DNA of 64,000 nucleotides from Thalassia testudinum (GCA_037157565.1 JAZHRO010000003.1:40375001-40439000); one strand, 5' to 3'. Positions 9,785 through 22,435 are shown, counted from the stretch's first letter. A program made the numbers and translations. Notes: generated by a model not told the origin, from the letters alone.

Positions 9785-12446
9785 TGTTTGGGTATGTTTT
9801 TTTGGGTTTTTAAAGGAAGTCACATTGTAATATAGCCGAAAAAGAGTTCAAAACAAATAAAGATTTTTATTACTCAAAAATCGAAGTATCCGAGGTCAAA
9901 CACAGGGAGCAATCTAAGTACTTTTAAAAACTTGAGAATACAACTTCATTTAAATGAAAAACAATTGGTTTAATGAGAGAATTATCAAAAATGAATTGCT
10001 AAAAATGACAGAATTGGACGTCCGATTTTTGCATCAGACGTCTTAAATGTAAGTCTTCTTCTGCCTTGCTGTTCTTCTTCTTCTTCTTTTGATTCTGTCT
10101 ACTGTTAGTCCTTCTTCTTCTTCTTCTCGTTCTACGTCCTCTTTCTTTTTTTGTAGTCTTCACTTCTACTAAGGCTTCTCTTCTTCTTCTTCTTCTGCCT
10201 AGGCGAGCCTTTTCCTCTGCTCAGCTTTTCTTCTTCAGCTTCTTCTCTTCCCCTTCCTACGACCAAGTGCTAAGCTTCTTCTCTTCAGTGCTCTGTCTGC
10301 CTGCACACAAGGCAGCAAAACCTATCCCTTCCTTCTACCCGCGCGTATCTCTCTCGCTCTACAAACTGCTCACAGGAAGCTCTCCTAGAGTCGGGTTAAC
10401 GGGTCGGGTTGCGTACCCAGGGACTAGGTGCACCGGTGTGTTATGGTGCGCGAGGTGTGCTCGGCAGTGTGCCAGGTCAGATCTGCCAGGTCCGCGTGGT
10501 GAATTCGCGGACTAGGTGGGCGTGGGGCGCGGGACCTCACCCCAGGTGTATCGGAGGCGATAAGGCTAATTCACAAAATCAACTTAAACCAGTGCGGCAC
10601 TTTGTGAACTCACAATGTGGGACTAACTGGCGCCTCTCCTCGCGCGCGCCTGCAGGAAGAATTCTTCTCAATCTCCTCAGTTGCAGCTTCGGTTCTCTTC
10701 GGTTGCTGGCTGGCTACCTTCGCAGAAGTCTCCCCAATCCACAGCAGCTAAAAACCTGGAACCCTAAAGCCTGGTGCTCGGAAGAAGCTGCTTCAAGGTG
10801 GCTTTAATGGCGGTCAAGCCTTCGAATCTGTCAGACACGAATACGACCCTATAGCCTAATTAAACTACCGGAAGGCCTTCGCCGTGGCACGGCGAAGGTG
10901 GTGCGATGTGCAGCAAGCCGCGGGGTGGCCTAGGCGTGCGTGCCTATGTCGACCTGTGATCGGAAAGTTGGGTGTGTTCCGGGGTGAGTTGTGTATGGAG
11001 GGACTGTGGAGGGGCGGAGCGTATTCAGTGGGATGAGGCGAATCTTCTAGGTCGGTCAGCGAGTTGTATGGAGCTGCGGATCGACGAGGGTAACTCGCCG
11101 GAGGTTGGCCGGAGGCGAGGAAGGTGATGGTGGTCAAGGGTGGTCGAGGGTCGGTTTGAATAAAGTAATGTGGGAAAAGAAAGAGGGAAAAATGGGGTGT
11201 AGTTCTAGCTTACTTGTAGGGACGAAGGGGGCCGCAGAGGCAGGCAGTCGTATTGACTATCGTCAGAGAAGAATAACCCAGAGGGAGAGAGCGGCGATGC
11301 GGAAGTGGGTGGGGAAACGTGCACTTGGTGCAGTGCGATGCAGGAAGACTAGACGAAGCAAACTCTGCTGCTGGTATGGCTGCAGAGCGATGAGAAGGTG
11401 GAGGAGTGGCCGCCGGAGCTTGCGGGTTTCCTGTCGGAGAAGGAAGAGAGGAAATTTTGAGAGATTCTCCGCCAAGACAAGCTTGCCTCAAGCGGCTGGT
11501 CCTAGGGTTTCTTTTATAGGCACAAGCAGAGGGTCAGATGCACAGAGGGTGAGTAAGGCTCTCACCAATGGTCATCGCAGGTACAACACCCGTACCTCTC
11601 GAGCGTTCGCACGAGAGGTATGGTGAGAATCATGGCATGGGGAGCTGCTCAGGCGGTAGGGGACTTCTTAGGGAACCCCCCTTTCAAATCTGAGAGCAGC
11701 TCCATGGGGAAGCGAGGAGAAATCCTCCTTGAAACTTTGCTAGAGTACGGGTCTTCTGCTTCATTGGTTGAGGGACCGGAATGCAGAAAGTGACAAGAAA
11801 AGTTGGTGGAGTTTTCGCAAGGGTTTTCAAAAGTTAGGGGCCAGAATGTAATTGGGTAGACTATTTTGCAAAGTAGGTCAAGATGTCCTTCCCTTAGGTC
11901 CAAATTTTGGTACAAACCTAATTTGGACCTAAGGAATCCAATGGTGAAGTTGGATTTTAGGTTTGACCACGTTTGACTAGACATTTTGCGCAAAAATCTA
12001 AATTAGGTCAAATATTGAGCTTGGACACCAATCTAGGTCAAAATAGGTTCCAAAGGCCAAATTGAAGGTTCTAAACCCTAGGTGATAATTTCCATGAATT
12101 TTAGTGGGTTTAGTTAATTTTTGTCCTGAATGGAACCTTATGAAATTAAGTAGGTTTGTTTTAGGGTTTCCTGAGTGTCATTTAATTCTTAAATTTCACA
12201 ATAACCCTTTTGTGACTGAATTATCCCACTTTTCCTCCTATTAAGCCCGATTGACCAATGTTTAGCCCCTGGAAAATCCCGTTGATGAGCTGCACTTGTA
12301 AAATTACAGTTTTACCTTTTGTTTCATGTTCTCTTCCCAGATTAGTGATCACTTGAATTAGGCCTTTCTCTTGGTTATGTAGGAGCTTTTGTTCTCTTTA
12401 TTAGGTCAAAATGAGCTAGTTATAGCTCATGATGAGGCTCTCATCA
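9785..12446 (-). repeat. LTR of element A, right copy (5' LTR by orientation), complete
   Basis: Runs TGTTTGGGTA.. to ..CTCTCATCA, 2662 bases. The U5 part contains GGTCAAACACAGGGAGC (9894-9910), a motif shared with other LTRs here. Two GACGTC palindromes lie near 10015-10042, and a long CTT-rich tract at 10060-10195. The ORFs inside (10267-10515, 10409-10807, 11105-11626) are not genes. Confidence 0.92.
11511..11518 (-). promoter_or_regulatory. TATA box of right A LTR
   Basis: Reads TATAAAAG on the minus strand and is equivalent to 1303-1310 in the other LTR. Transcription from here enters the inverted body antisense to gag-pol. Confidence 0.6.
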
Positions 12447-13107
12447 TGCACCAATATGAAGGGAGACAAGCCGAATTGGGTTTTGTGGGCGGTCCTATAA
12501 ACACAGAAAGCTTCTAGAAGTCGGGATGACTAGTCTTTCCTATCAGGTCGAACAGTGACTTGGAGGATTTTCTTGATCTCTTGAATCGATAGCTCAGCTA
12601 GACCGTTGGTTTGGGGGTGATAAGGAGTAGAGATTCGGTGTGACACCCCATATTTGGTCATCAGTGACCTGAACTGAGCATTAGTGAAATGGGTCCCTCC
12701 ATCAGAGATTATAGCACGTGGAATCCCAAACTAAGAAAAGATGTTCTGATGAATAAATTTGATAACAACCTTATGATTATTGATTTGTGTTAGAATGTCT
12801 TCGATCCATATGGACATGTAGTCAACAATGAGCAGAATGTACTCGAAGCCATCCAAAATAGAAAAGGGTCCCATAAATCAATCCCCCAGACATCGAAGAT
12901 TTCGCATACGAGAATCGGCTGTAAGGACATCATATCATGGTGGCTCTTGTTGCCTAAGGTCTGACAACGAGTGCATGCCTTACAGTGATTGTATGCATCT
13001 TTGAAAACTGTGGGCCAATAGAAGATACACTGGAGGACTTTTGCTGCGGCTTTATGACCACAGAAGTGTCCACCGCATGCTTAGTCAAGGTAAAAGGACA
13101 AGATGCC
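12447..13107 (-). pseudogene. pol: Integrase of element B, truncated by A
   Basis: Reads on the minus strand from the zinc-binding part (GGHFCGH, then CKACTRC near 12955-12985) through the catalytic core to RTAHKTQFGLSP at the break. It ends at 12447, about 110 codons before the end expected from element A. Several stops and frame slips are present. Confidence 0.85.
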
Positions 13108-14782
13108 CTAAATTTTCGCTTCTGGGACACATCGTCGAATGATTTGATCAGCATCGATGCGGAAGAGATGCGGGTCTTCCCAAAAGTAGTACTTGGCATT
13201 AGAAATCAATTTTTCTTTCTTGGCCTTTGAACAATCAGACGGGATCTGATGTGATGCCAGGTAGTTTACTATATTAGTAAACCATGGAAGCCCCGTACTG
13301 ATAGTCAGGAGGTGCTCATCAGGAAAATGTTCCGTAATGGGTCCGGAAGGGTCGATAATATCAAAAGCAAGGCGGGACAAGTGATCGGCTATCATGTTAT
13401 GTTTTCCCGCTTTGTTGTGAATCTCTAGGTCAAATTCTTGCAACAGCAAGATCCAGTGGATTAGTCGAGGTTTCACGTCCTTCTTTGCAATGAGATGCCT
13501 CACAACTGTGTGATTAGAGTAAATGATAACACGGGAACCCAGAAGATATGATTTGAATTTTTCTAGGGCAAATACTACAGCTAGTAACTCTTCTTTAGTA
13601 ACTTTGTAGTTACGCTGAGCCTCATTAAGTGTCTTGCTAGCATAGTAGATGACCATGGGTTTCCCGTCAATTTTCTGCCCAAGTACTACTCCTACAGTCA
13701 AATCAGATGCATCGCACAAGATCTCAAAGGGTTGAGACAAATCAGGGGACTGTAGGATCAAAGCTTGGGTGACTCGATCACGTAGGATCTCAAATGCTTT
13801 AGTGCACTCCTTGGAGATTTCAAAAGGAACATCCTTAGATAGCAGATTAGTCTGGGGGCGTGCAATTTTTGAGAAGTCTGGAATGAATCGGTGTTAAAAA
13901 TTGACATGCCCCAGGAAAGATTGGATGTCTTTGACTGAGCTAGGCATAGGGAGTTTGGAAATCAGATTTACCTTTGCTCGATCAACCTGGATGCCTTTTT
14001 CAGAGATGAGATGTCCCAGGACAATTCCTTCAAGCACCATGAAGTGGCTCCTTTACCAGGAAAGAACCAGATTCACGTTAATGCACCATCTGAGGATCTG
14101 GACCAAGTGTAGGAGGCAATCGTCAAATGATTCACCAAACACTGAGAAGTCATCCATGAAGACTTCCATACAATCACCTACCATATCTGAGAATATAGCA
14201 AGCATGCTCCGCTGAAAAGTAGTGGGTGCATTGCAGAGACCGAAGGGCATCCTTCGGAATGCGTATGTCCCAAAGGGGTAGGTAAAAGTGATCTTCTCTT
14301 GGTCCTCAAGATGGATTACCACCTGGTTCTAGCCGGAGTACCTGTCCAGAAAGCAAAAGAATCTATTTCCCACTAGTTTTTCGAGGATCTGATCAATAAA
14401 CAGTAGTGGGAAATGATCCTTCTTTGTGGAGGTATTGAGTCTTCTGTAATCATTGCAGACTCTCCATGAATTTGAGACACAGGTTGGTATGATTTCTCCG
14501 ATCTCAGTTGTGATCACGGTGAGTCCTACCTTCTTAGGCATAATCTAGATTAGACTCACCCACCGACTGTCAGAGATCGGGTAGATGATCCCAACATCTA
14601 ACCACTTAATGATCTCCTTTTTCACAACCTCTTGTAGATTAGGATTCAGACGTCTCTACATTTCACTGGAAGGTCGTGTGCCCTCTTCAGTGTAGATGCG
14701 GTGTGTGCAGTAAGAGGGTTGATGCCAGTCAAATCATCGAGAGTCCATCCAATGGCTCTTCGATGTTGTTGGGGAATAGAAA
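13108..14782 (-). pseudogene. pol: Reverse transcriptase and RNase H of element B
   Basis: Open pieces at 14329-14541, 14053-14322 and 13108-13761 share one frame and cover RT then RNase H. Landmarks: WRVCNDYRRLN, FRRMPFGLCNAP, FMDD at 14149-14160, CDASDLTVG, and ADHLSRLAF near 13370. The RNase H part has 217 codons without a stop, so it is better preserved than in A. The N-terminal RT part is shifted against the protease frame near 14780. Confidence 0.9.
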
Positions 14783-15565
14783 TCAGACAGAATCTTGATC
14801 AGGTGTGTGTCTAGAGTTGATAATCATAGGAAACGTCTGATTGGAACCCAGAAAGATGTACTTTAGATGATCAGGAAGAGCCTTTAGTTCCAAAACAACG
14901 TTATCAGTAGCAGGGGGTGGTTTAAGGTGGTTGTCAGGAATAAGGGAAGGACTTATGGGTGTGTCTAGGTTGAGTTTAGACTCCTCTAATTGTGGGTTTT
15001 GATCCTCTTGTGATTGATTTGATGTAGTCATGTTTTCCTTGATATATCGATAGTCAACCATGGACTCGATATCACATATTTGTTCTATAACTCCGCAATT
15101 AATCCCTTGTTGGGCCTTAAAGAAGTCGATCTTTAGTGTCTTGCTCCAAAATTTCAGTTCAACTTGGCCCTCCTCACAATTAACGTTGGCCTTAGCAGTG
15201 GCCAGAAAGGGTCTCCCTAGTATTATTAGTGTGTTTTTCAGATTTTCTAGAGCATCCATATCCAAGACTATGAAATCCACTAGGAAATAGAAATCCCGAA
15301 CCTTAACAATGACAACCTCAAGAACTCCTTTAGGTGTCTTAATAGATCGATCTGTCAACTGTAATGTCACCTCTGTTGGTTTTAGCTCAGATTCCTCAAG
15401 ATGGTCAGGTAGGGATGTAGGTATTAGGTTTATGGTGGCTCCTAGATCTAATAAGGCTCCATCAAATTGGATATCACCAATTGTATAGGAAATTAGGGGA
15501 GTACCTGGGTCCTTTGCCTTAGGTGGGTGTTTGCTCAAAATGGTAGAGCTAGGTTGCTCTGACAA
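14783..15565 (-). pseudogene. Aspartic protease domain and linker of element B
   Basis: A 260-codon open segment. The retropepsin motif LLDLGATINLIP is near 15420-15455, followed by VDFIVLDMD and IILGRPFLATAKA. The C-terminal linker ends in the conserved LPDHLKYIFLGSNQT, which leads into RT. It matches A nearly residue for residue. It is in frame with the C-terminal gag pieces (15863-16153, 16283-16582) but not with the gag N-terminus. Confidence 0.88.
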
Positions 15566-17745
15566 TACGATTGGGTTCCCACTTTTGGTTCGCTGCTTAT
15601 GCTTAGGTGTACATACGTCTTTCGAAAATCATGCATTAGTCAGTACATGGTGAATTGCATCCATCAAGGGGATGTTCATATGGACCTACTCAAAGAGCTT
15701 GACCAGGTCCTCCTCAGGTGCCACAGGTTTGGTTGTCCTCTTTCCCTTGGTCAAGGCCTCGGGAAATGGAACCTTAGATGGTTCCTCTAGAATAGGTCCA
15801 GGCTCTTGATCTGGGAAAGGGGTATCCTGGATGAGTATCCTTGGGTTTGGGTTACTACTAGGCTAAAAGTGTCCTAGGTAAGGTGGGTCTTGTGTTGCCT
15901 TGCCACTACAAGTTGTAACTGAATTCAGTCCTACCTGGTTCGGGTTTGGTGTAGGTAAAATATGTGGCTGCTGCTGAAATCCTGAGTATGATGACGAAGC
16001 TTCCAACCCATTTGGTGATGGAGTGGAAGGGGCCTGATAAATCATGTGGGCTTGGCCTTGATTTGGCTTCATAACCTGCCTCTGGTTTGGCACGTTATTC
16101 TGATTAGGTAGAGGTTGCGAAGGGAGTGTACCAGGTTGGCAGGAATTCGCCATCTGGGCAAGTTGATTGCGAACCTCAGTGTTCTCGTCTCTGTGCTATT
16201 TTTGCATAGCCGCATTCGTCTTTGGAATGTCAGCTAGAGCCTGAAGGATAAGAGTCATTTGATCTGTTTGAGCTGTCCCAGATTAATAGGTGGGGTTGGG
16301 CTGAGGCTGAGGCGGCTGATATGGACGAGGAGCTTGTGGATGAGGTTGATATGGTGGTCTCTGATTCTGATTGTTCCTTGCCCACAGGAAATTAGGATGA
16401 TTCCAACATCCAGGGTTATAGGTATTAGAGAATGGGTCATTTTGGATGGCGTTGAGGTCCTCGTAGGTCTGAGGAACCTCAGAAAAGTCAAAATACGAGG
16501 GTTCAGAGTTCCCCCAACTATAATAGGTAGGATCAGAGTTTCCTTCGGCCCTAGAGTCAAATGAGGGTGGATACGGGTCCATCCCCTGAGAAGATCAGTG
16601 GTAGATGTTATGCATAGTTTCCCTTATAGAGGACGTTTGTGCGAACAGGTTTTGCGTAGAGGTGCCCGCAATTGATGTCAAGTTAGCTCATCCACCTTCT
16701 TCTCAATAATAGAGACCTTGTCCAACTGACTGGCCATCAATTCCAAGTCGACAGAAGAGGATAGGCCCTACGTCTCATGTGCCCCCCTTGGATTCGTCGA
16801 TGTGTGGACATTCATCCAGTCGAATATGCCTATTGAATCATTGTTGATGGAGTTCTCGCACATATTTTCGAGAATCCCCCACACAGTGTCCTCGAGTTGA
16901 CCCATGATATTTCCTCCGCAAGTTGCATTGACGAATAAATGGATATCTTCATGGAGTCCCTGGTAAAATGACTGGACTTGTTCCTATTTAGGAACTTCGT
17001 GATGGGGGCACTTTCACATGAGATCCAGGAAATGATCCCATTCTTCGTGAAGTGGTTCTCCAGGCTACTGTGTGAAGTGCATGATCTAGTGTCATAAAGC
17101 ATCCGTCCGACCAACTGGGAGGAACTTTTTCAGAAACTCAGATTGTAGTGCAACCCATGTGTTGATTGGATGTGTTTGAGTCTGGTACCAGTGAGTCGCT
17201 TTGTCCATGAGAGAGAAGGAGAACATTTTCATGAGAAGAATATCCCAATTTTGGACATCTGACCTGAAGGTCTGGGCCAGATGCTTGAGCTGTTTAATGT
17301 GCTGGAAAGGATCCTTGGAATTGAGCCCATGAAATTTTGGAGTAGCGTGAATATTGTTGGGCTTGAGTTTAGTATCAGGACATCTAGTTGGGATTTGGAC
17401 TCGAGGTTCGATAGCCACCGCAACAGGATTGTAATGATCTCGCATCATAAGACACTGCGGAGGATTTAGAAAGGCTTGGAATAAATCATTAAGGCATTGA
17501 AGTTGATTCTCAAGGCTATTCTCTTCTTCTGTGGGCTGTGGCATGATGATGGGTGAAGGAGAATTAGGCACAGATGAGTCAGAAGAGATGTCCATGTGAT
17601 GAGGTTGCTGCACAAACACGGAAGTCAAGGCCTGTCCTTGATGGGAGTGAATGACTAAAGGAGGCTTCAAGGATGGTTTTAAGGACCTCCTACCAAGCAT
17701 GCACTGATGGGCAGGATGAGAATAGAATGTGATGGACCCAATCAA
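15566..17745 (-). pseudogene. gag: gag of element B
   Basis: The N-terminal 217 codons (17745-17092) hold the capsid core with HGLNSKDPFQHIKQLK, ILLMKMFSF and HWYQTQTHPIN. Stops and a frame change follow, then a proline-, tyrosine- and glutamine-rich part (16582-16283) and VTTCSGKA near 15900. I place the start at 17745 because the A homologue begins in the same region. A shares its layout, so the two confirm each other. Not functional. Confidence 0.88.
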
Positions 17746-18635
17746 GACACCGAAAAAATTTTGGATGACTATAGAGGTTCGAGGCAGATGATGCCCCTAA
17801 GTCTAAAAGCTATCCACCAGAGAATTACCTAAGCAGCCAGAGAGGGAGAGTCCCGCGAAGACCCCTACATGGTATAGCACCCCCACAGGTTACAGGGTTT
17901 CCTCCACTCGACCTCTCTTGTCACTATGTTCCAAGTAGACCAGAATGGGGACTTGACCTCTTAAGTCTACCAATTTTAATTAAGAGCAAGGGTGCTTAGG
18001 ATTTCACTTGAACTTTAAGATGTATTGAGTGCAAAAGTGACCTAATTTAAAGATTGGTTGACCCAACAAGGTGGATCAACTTCACCTGTTTGTCCTTTGA
18101 GAAGTTTTAGGTCCCTCTTTTAAGATTCAAGTGGGATTAAGAGACTAATTTTTAGGGTTTTCCTGAATAGATCAATTCAACAAAGGCTTAGGCACACATC
18201 ATTTTGGAAAGACCCGTTCTTGATTATGTAAGTGTGTCCCTAAAACCCCAACTTGGAATCCTTAATTGGCTCTAATTTTGGTCCAATTTAGTTTGTGAAA
18301 TGTGGTATCTAGGGCTCAAACAAGAATGTGATAGCCCTAGTTACCTTAAATGGGTTCACAAATCAGGTTTTTTTGTTCAAATCAAATCAAGCAACTTGAT
18401 GAATTATCTAAGATTGGAGAGCGAGTAGCCTTAATTGATTGTTTCCTTTCCAACCTTTTCAGAATGAGGGGCTTAAGAGAGAGAGTAATCAGAATTTACC
18501 TGGCCCTAGCGTGTTTGATGTGTAGCTGTACTTCCTTCATTGTATCTCCTCCCTGAAACAACCACAGCAATAGAGAAATGGCAAGTTAGAATCGGTATCA
18601 GAAATTGTAATCAAGAGTTCAAAATTGCTCGTTGC
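17746..18635 (-). other. Leader of element B; no gene
   Basis: Non-coding and homologous to 2275-3213 of A (reverse complement) and, at its gag-proximal end, to 63656-64000 of F. A short inverted repeat (GGCACAC / GTGTGTCC) lies near 18190-18240, in the same relative place as the inverted repeat in A. Confidence 0.7.
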
Positions 18636-18653
18636 TTCTCGGCAATAGCGCCA
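18636..18653 (-). other. Primer-binding site of element B
   Basis: TTCTCGGCAATAGCGCCA matches the tRNA-Asp 3' end at 14 of 18 bases, differing only by transitions. It is three bases before the LTR. Confidence 0.8.
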
Positions 18654-18656
18654 AAA

Positions 18657-21395
18657 TATTTATTCGCGCTAAGTCAGTGTTTAAAAATTGTTGCATTGCA
18701 GTATAGCCGAAATAGCATTCAAAACATATACAATTTTTATTACTCGAAAAAGTTTTTGAGGTCGACATAGGGAGCAATATGGAATTTAGAAATCAAGATC
18801 ACAATTCAAACCGAAAGAAATTACAATAATATCAATTGTAATGTTAAAAAAGATGGGAGTAAAATGGTGATTTAGATCACCAAATACTCCTACAATATCA
18901 CAGGGGAACTCAACGTATATGCAATGAGAGCTAAGATCTGTCGTCTTATTTGGAAATCAAATGACTTAAAGTTGTCTGCTGATTTCTTCTTTGTCTTCTT
19001 GTCTTCTCTTTCTTTGCTTTCTTTGATTCTTCCTTTCTTCTTTTTCAGCTTTTTCTTCAACTACAGCTTTTCCTCCTTCTTTCTCTCAGGTCTTTAGCCC
19101 TTCGTCTTCTTTCTTCTTTCCTTCTCTGACTCTTCCTTTCTTCTTCTTTCTCTGTGATCCTTCTCTTCTTCTTTAGCTTCTGCTCAGGCCTCCTCTTCTT
19201 ATTGGCATTTAGAATTTGGCTAAGTGTCGGCCGAAGGTTCCTGTAGCAAAACCCTCCCCCTACCCTCATGACTCTACTCTCTTTTTCTCTCTTAGGATCC
19301 GCTCTCCCAAAGCCACGGGTATTCGGGTTATCAGGTTAGGCGCATACCTGGGTCTAAGCTCACCGGCATGTAGTGGTGAGCGAGGAGTGCAGGTCTAGTA
19401 GGGTCAGGCCAGGTCAGCGGGGATGTGTCGTGGACGAGGCCGGGTGAAGGTGAGAGGGACCTCACCCCGTGGATTTGAGGTGAACAACTACTGGCAATTT
19501 GACAATTTATGCTGATGCACGGCTTCAACAGCTTCCAATGTGGGACTATCCATGCACCCCATCCTTCGCATGCCAGCAACAGGGACTATCCTTCATAACT
19601 ACCTTAGCAACTGAGGTTCACGTCATCAATTGAGGACCTGGGAACGTGTGTGGGATACTTCCGTGCATTCTGGGACTTCAAACTGGGACAGTAAGGCTTG
19701 GAGTGAACCAGCAAGCAAGCTCGAAGCTTGCTCGCCAATGGCAGCCAAGGTCGTGCACATGAAATTAGTAAAATGGCCTTTCGACCACGTCAGAGCGCTC
19801 AGGGAGTATCATTGGAGCATGGCAAATTTGATGGGGGTGGTGGCATGCCGTGATAGTGGCCGTGAGTGCATACCTATGTCAAACTATGTGTGTGTGAGTG
19901 ACTGCATTCGAGGATACATGTGAGTGGATGGATGGGTGAATGAAGAGAGAGGAAATGCTAGTGAGGTGTGGTGAAGGTTTTGCGAGGGTCGGCAATGGTT
20001 TTGGTGGGCTGTGGAGGTGGGATGGGCTCAAAGGAGGGGGTGGTCGGAGATGGAAGGGATAGTGGTATGGAGAGGCATCAATGGTCGATTTTGGAAAGTA
20101 AAGAGAAAAGACGAAAGTAGAAGGGATAGGGGACTTAGCTAGGAAGTTGATGGGAAAAGGGGGACAATGAGGGCATTAGGTCTGGTGTGGTCGACGTCGG
20201 AGACGAAGATGGCTCCGGTAAGGTAGGAACGGCGAGGATGGAGGGAGTGGTGTCTACTGGTACAGCTTGACATGGATGAGAGTAGGGAGGATGAATCCAC
20301 TGCAGATATGGTAGATGGACGAAGAGAAAGGGTAGAGGGGATCGCCAGACATCGAGGAGCCTTTGGCCGTGAGGGAGAGATGAATTGAGGAGATGCACGG
20401 TTGATTTCGAGCGTGGACAGTTCGGGATGATTTGGGCTTCTTTAAATAAGGATGTGAGGGGCGGTTAGGGCTTGGGAAGCAAGCTTCCCAAGCTTGGAAG
20501 GTTGCTGGATTTGGTAGCTTTCAAGAGACCCAAATCTCTCATGCATTCGCATGAGAGATTGGGAGGGAATCCGAGCACATGGATGGGTTCATATTGGAGA
20601 TAATTTCTAAGAGGATCTCCCTTCCAATTTTGTAAGAGATTCTCCAAGCAATCAAGGAGAAATCACCTATCAAAGGTCGCCGGAGTAGGTTTCCTCCATG
20701 ATAATGGCGGAGGGACTTAATTGTGAAGACGATGAAGAAGCTAGGGGGCTGGCTACAAGGGTTTTTGAAAGTTAGGGTATAAATGTAATTAGACAAGACC
20801 TTGTTGCAACCTAGGTCAAGGAAAATTCATCTTGGGTTAAAATTTTCGTGTAAACCTAATTTGGACCTAAGGAATCCATTGGTGAAGTTGGATTTTGGTT
20901 TTGGCTACGTTTGATGGAGTAATTTATGCAAAAACCCAATTTAGGGTAAATATCTGTCTGAGACTCCATTTTACATCAAGATGGGTTCTGATGACCAATT
21001 TGAAGGTACTAAACTTTAGAGAATATTATTCTATGATTTTTAGAGGGTTTAAGTGAATTTTATCCTGACTAGAACGATGGTTAATTAAGTGGGTCTCTTT
21101 TTAGGGTTTCAAAAGTCATTTAATTCTCAGAACACATGCAAACACTTCTCTGTATGATCTAACCTACTTATAGTCTTATTATGACCATTTGACCTTTATT
21201 CAGTCCTTGATAAAACTCGTGGTTGTACTGCACTCATGATAAGATGGTGAAATTGTAGTTTTAACCCTAGTTTCTTTTGTTTCTCTCAAAATAGTTATGT
21301 AATGAATTATGACCTTCAGTTGGTTATGTAGGAGCATTTATTGACTTCATTGGGTCAAAATGAGCCAATTAAGGCTCATGATGGTGTTCCCTTCA
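18657..21395 (-). repeat. 5' LTR of element B
   Basis: 2739 bases, from TATTTATTCG.. (first G of TG mutated) to ..TTCCCTTCA. The layout matches the A LTR: U5 GGTCGACATAGGGAGC motif near 18760, CTT-rich tract 18960-19195, GATGTGGGACT-like motif near 19535, weak TATA (CTTATTTAAA, minus) at 20441-20450. The ORFs inside are not genes. L (36640-39033) is its closest relative in the window. Confidence 0.88.
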
Positions 21396-21797
21396 GCTAC
21401 CTTACGAAAAGATAAACCTTTAGGCAAGGTCACCTTGGGTCGTACAAACTCGAAGTCCATTTTGACGGCCGCCAAGTGAGTCATTCACCCTTTCAGAAGA
21501 TGCTTAGCACTTAGAGTTCTTTTCATGTCTTGGGTGGGTTGTGTAGCCGTAAAAAATTATCCCGCAACTCTCAAATCCCAAATTCCAAAAAAAAATAGAA
21601 AAGAAGAAAAATAAGAAAATGTATCTTCCCTTTTTAGATAAGGTGAGACTTGGGCAGTCTGCATTCTGGCATACACCCAGCTACTATTGAGTCTTCATAG
21701 TTTAGGACCCTTAATTGAAATTTTCTATTGCTAATAAACAAAGTAGGTCTAAGTGATCGAGTCCTAATTCTATTTTTATACATAGCATGTAGCTTAA
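21396..21797 (+). other. Internal 3' region of J; no gene
   Basis: A-rich non-coding sequence related to 27371-27800 of C. Nothing else is recognised. Confidence 0.6.
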
Positions 21798-21834
21798 TTT
21801 TGCTAGAGACTAGCAAAAAATAGGCATGGGGGCA
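21798..21834 (+). other. Perfect hairpin and polypurine tract of J
   Basis: Arms TTTTGCTAG (21798-21806) and CTAGCAAAA (21810-21818) enclose the 3-base loop AGA. The PPT AAAATAGGCATGGGGGCA runs straight into the LTR at 21835. The same arrangement is found in C (27350-27370), F (59926-59947) and, degraded, in D (51155-51172). Confidence 0.8.
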
Positions 21835-22435
21835 TGATGTAGACAAAATTATTGAGGATAAAATGCTTAATCATGCAAGTTCCTAGGCTTATATTTGCAT
21901 TTCATAGTATAAATATTGCATAGCTTGCATCATCCTACATTTAGAGTAGTTGTGTATATTTTAGGTTAATTGTATTTTTGTGGCTAGGAGGGAAGGAGAT
22001 TTATTTTAGGGCTTCGGATGGATGATTTGACCATACAGATTTGATTAGGTTGACAATCGGAGCCTAACACCTTTGAAATCGTCTAGATCGGAATCCCAAA
22101 GCATCTTATACGGTCCAAGGAAGATCAACAGCTACAGGGCAATGCGACATCCTTATGGGCCTCGGATGATGAATCTAACCATACAAATGGATCCGGAGTG
22201 ACGATTGCAGTCCACCAGCATAGAAATCACCTCGATCCGAGCACCATGGCATCCTCTACAAGCAAGGAAAGGTATATGGTCCAGATGGTGCTACGTGGCA
22301 CCATCTTGAGCATCCAAGATCACCGGCATCCCTCCGAAGAGGCCTCCCAGCATGCTATCTTAGCCATTGGATGAGAACCCAGCAGTTGAGAACACTCCTC
22401 CACTGCGTGCGCTAAGTTGTCCCTTCGACCTCTTG

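Larger units (their letters stand above)
1..12446. mobile_element. Element A: Athila-like Ty3/gypsy retrotransposon with inverted body
   Basis: Two LTR copies in the same minus orientation (1-2237 and 9785-12446; roughly 92-95% alike by eye) flank a 7.5 kb interior. The interior encodes gag-protease-RT-RNase H-integrase on the plus strand, opposite to the LTRs. The left LTR is cut by the window start and lacks about 426 bases. The right edge abuts the integrase gene of element B, so A is younger than B; the flanking TGCAC at 12447-12451 would be one TSD copy, the other lying outside the window. Athila lineage is inferred from the FMDD RT box, gag TTRSGK motif, tRNA-Asp PBS and very long LTRs. 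Confidence 0.9.
12447..21395 (-). mobile_element. Element B: Athila-like Ty3/gypsy retrotransposon, cut by element A
   Basis: Order on the minus strand: 5' LTR (18657-21395), PBS (18636-18653), leader, gag, protease, RT, RNase H, integrase. Integrase stops at 12447, where the LTR of A starts. The rest of integrase, the 3' region and the 3' LTR must lie left of the window. It is the same broad family as A but clearly diverged. Its right end abuts the 3' tail of J, so B inserted into J; GCTAC at 21396-21400 would be one TSD copy. Confidence 0.9.

Noticed and set aside
10060..10195. CTT-rich tract as a microsatellite of separate origin
   Set aside because: It is a normal part of the A/B/F/L LTR layout and recurs at the same place in each.
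1..12446. Reading A as a normal plus-strand element with plus LTRs
   Set aside because: PPT and PBS next to the LTRs (2238-2251, 9764-9781), and comparison with B, C and F, show both LTRs are in minus orientation.
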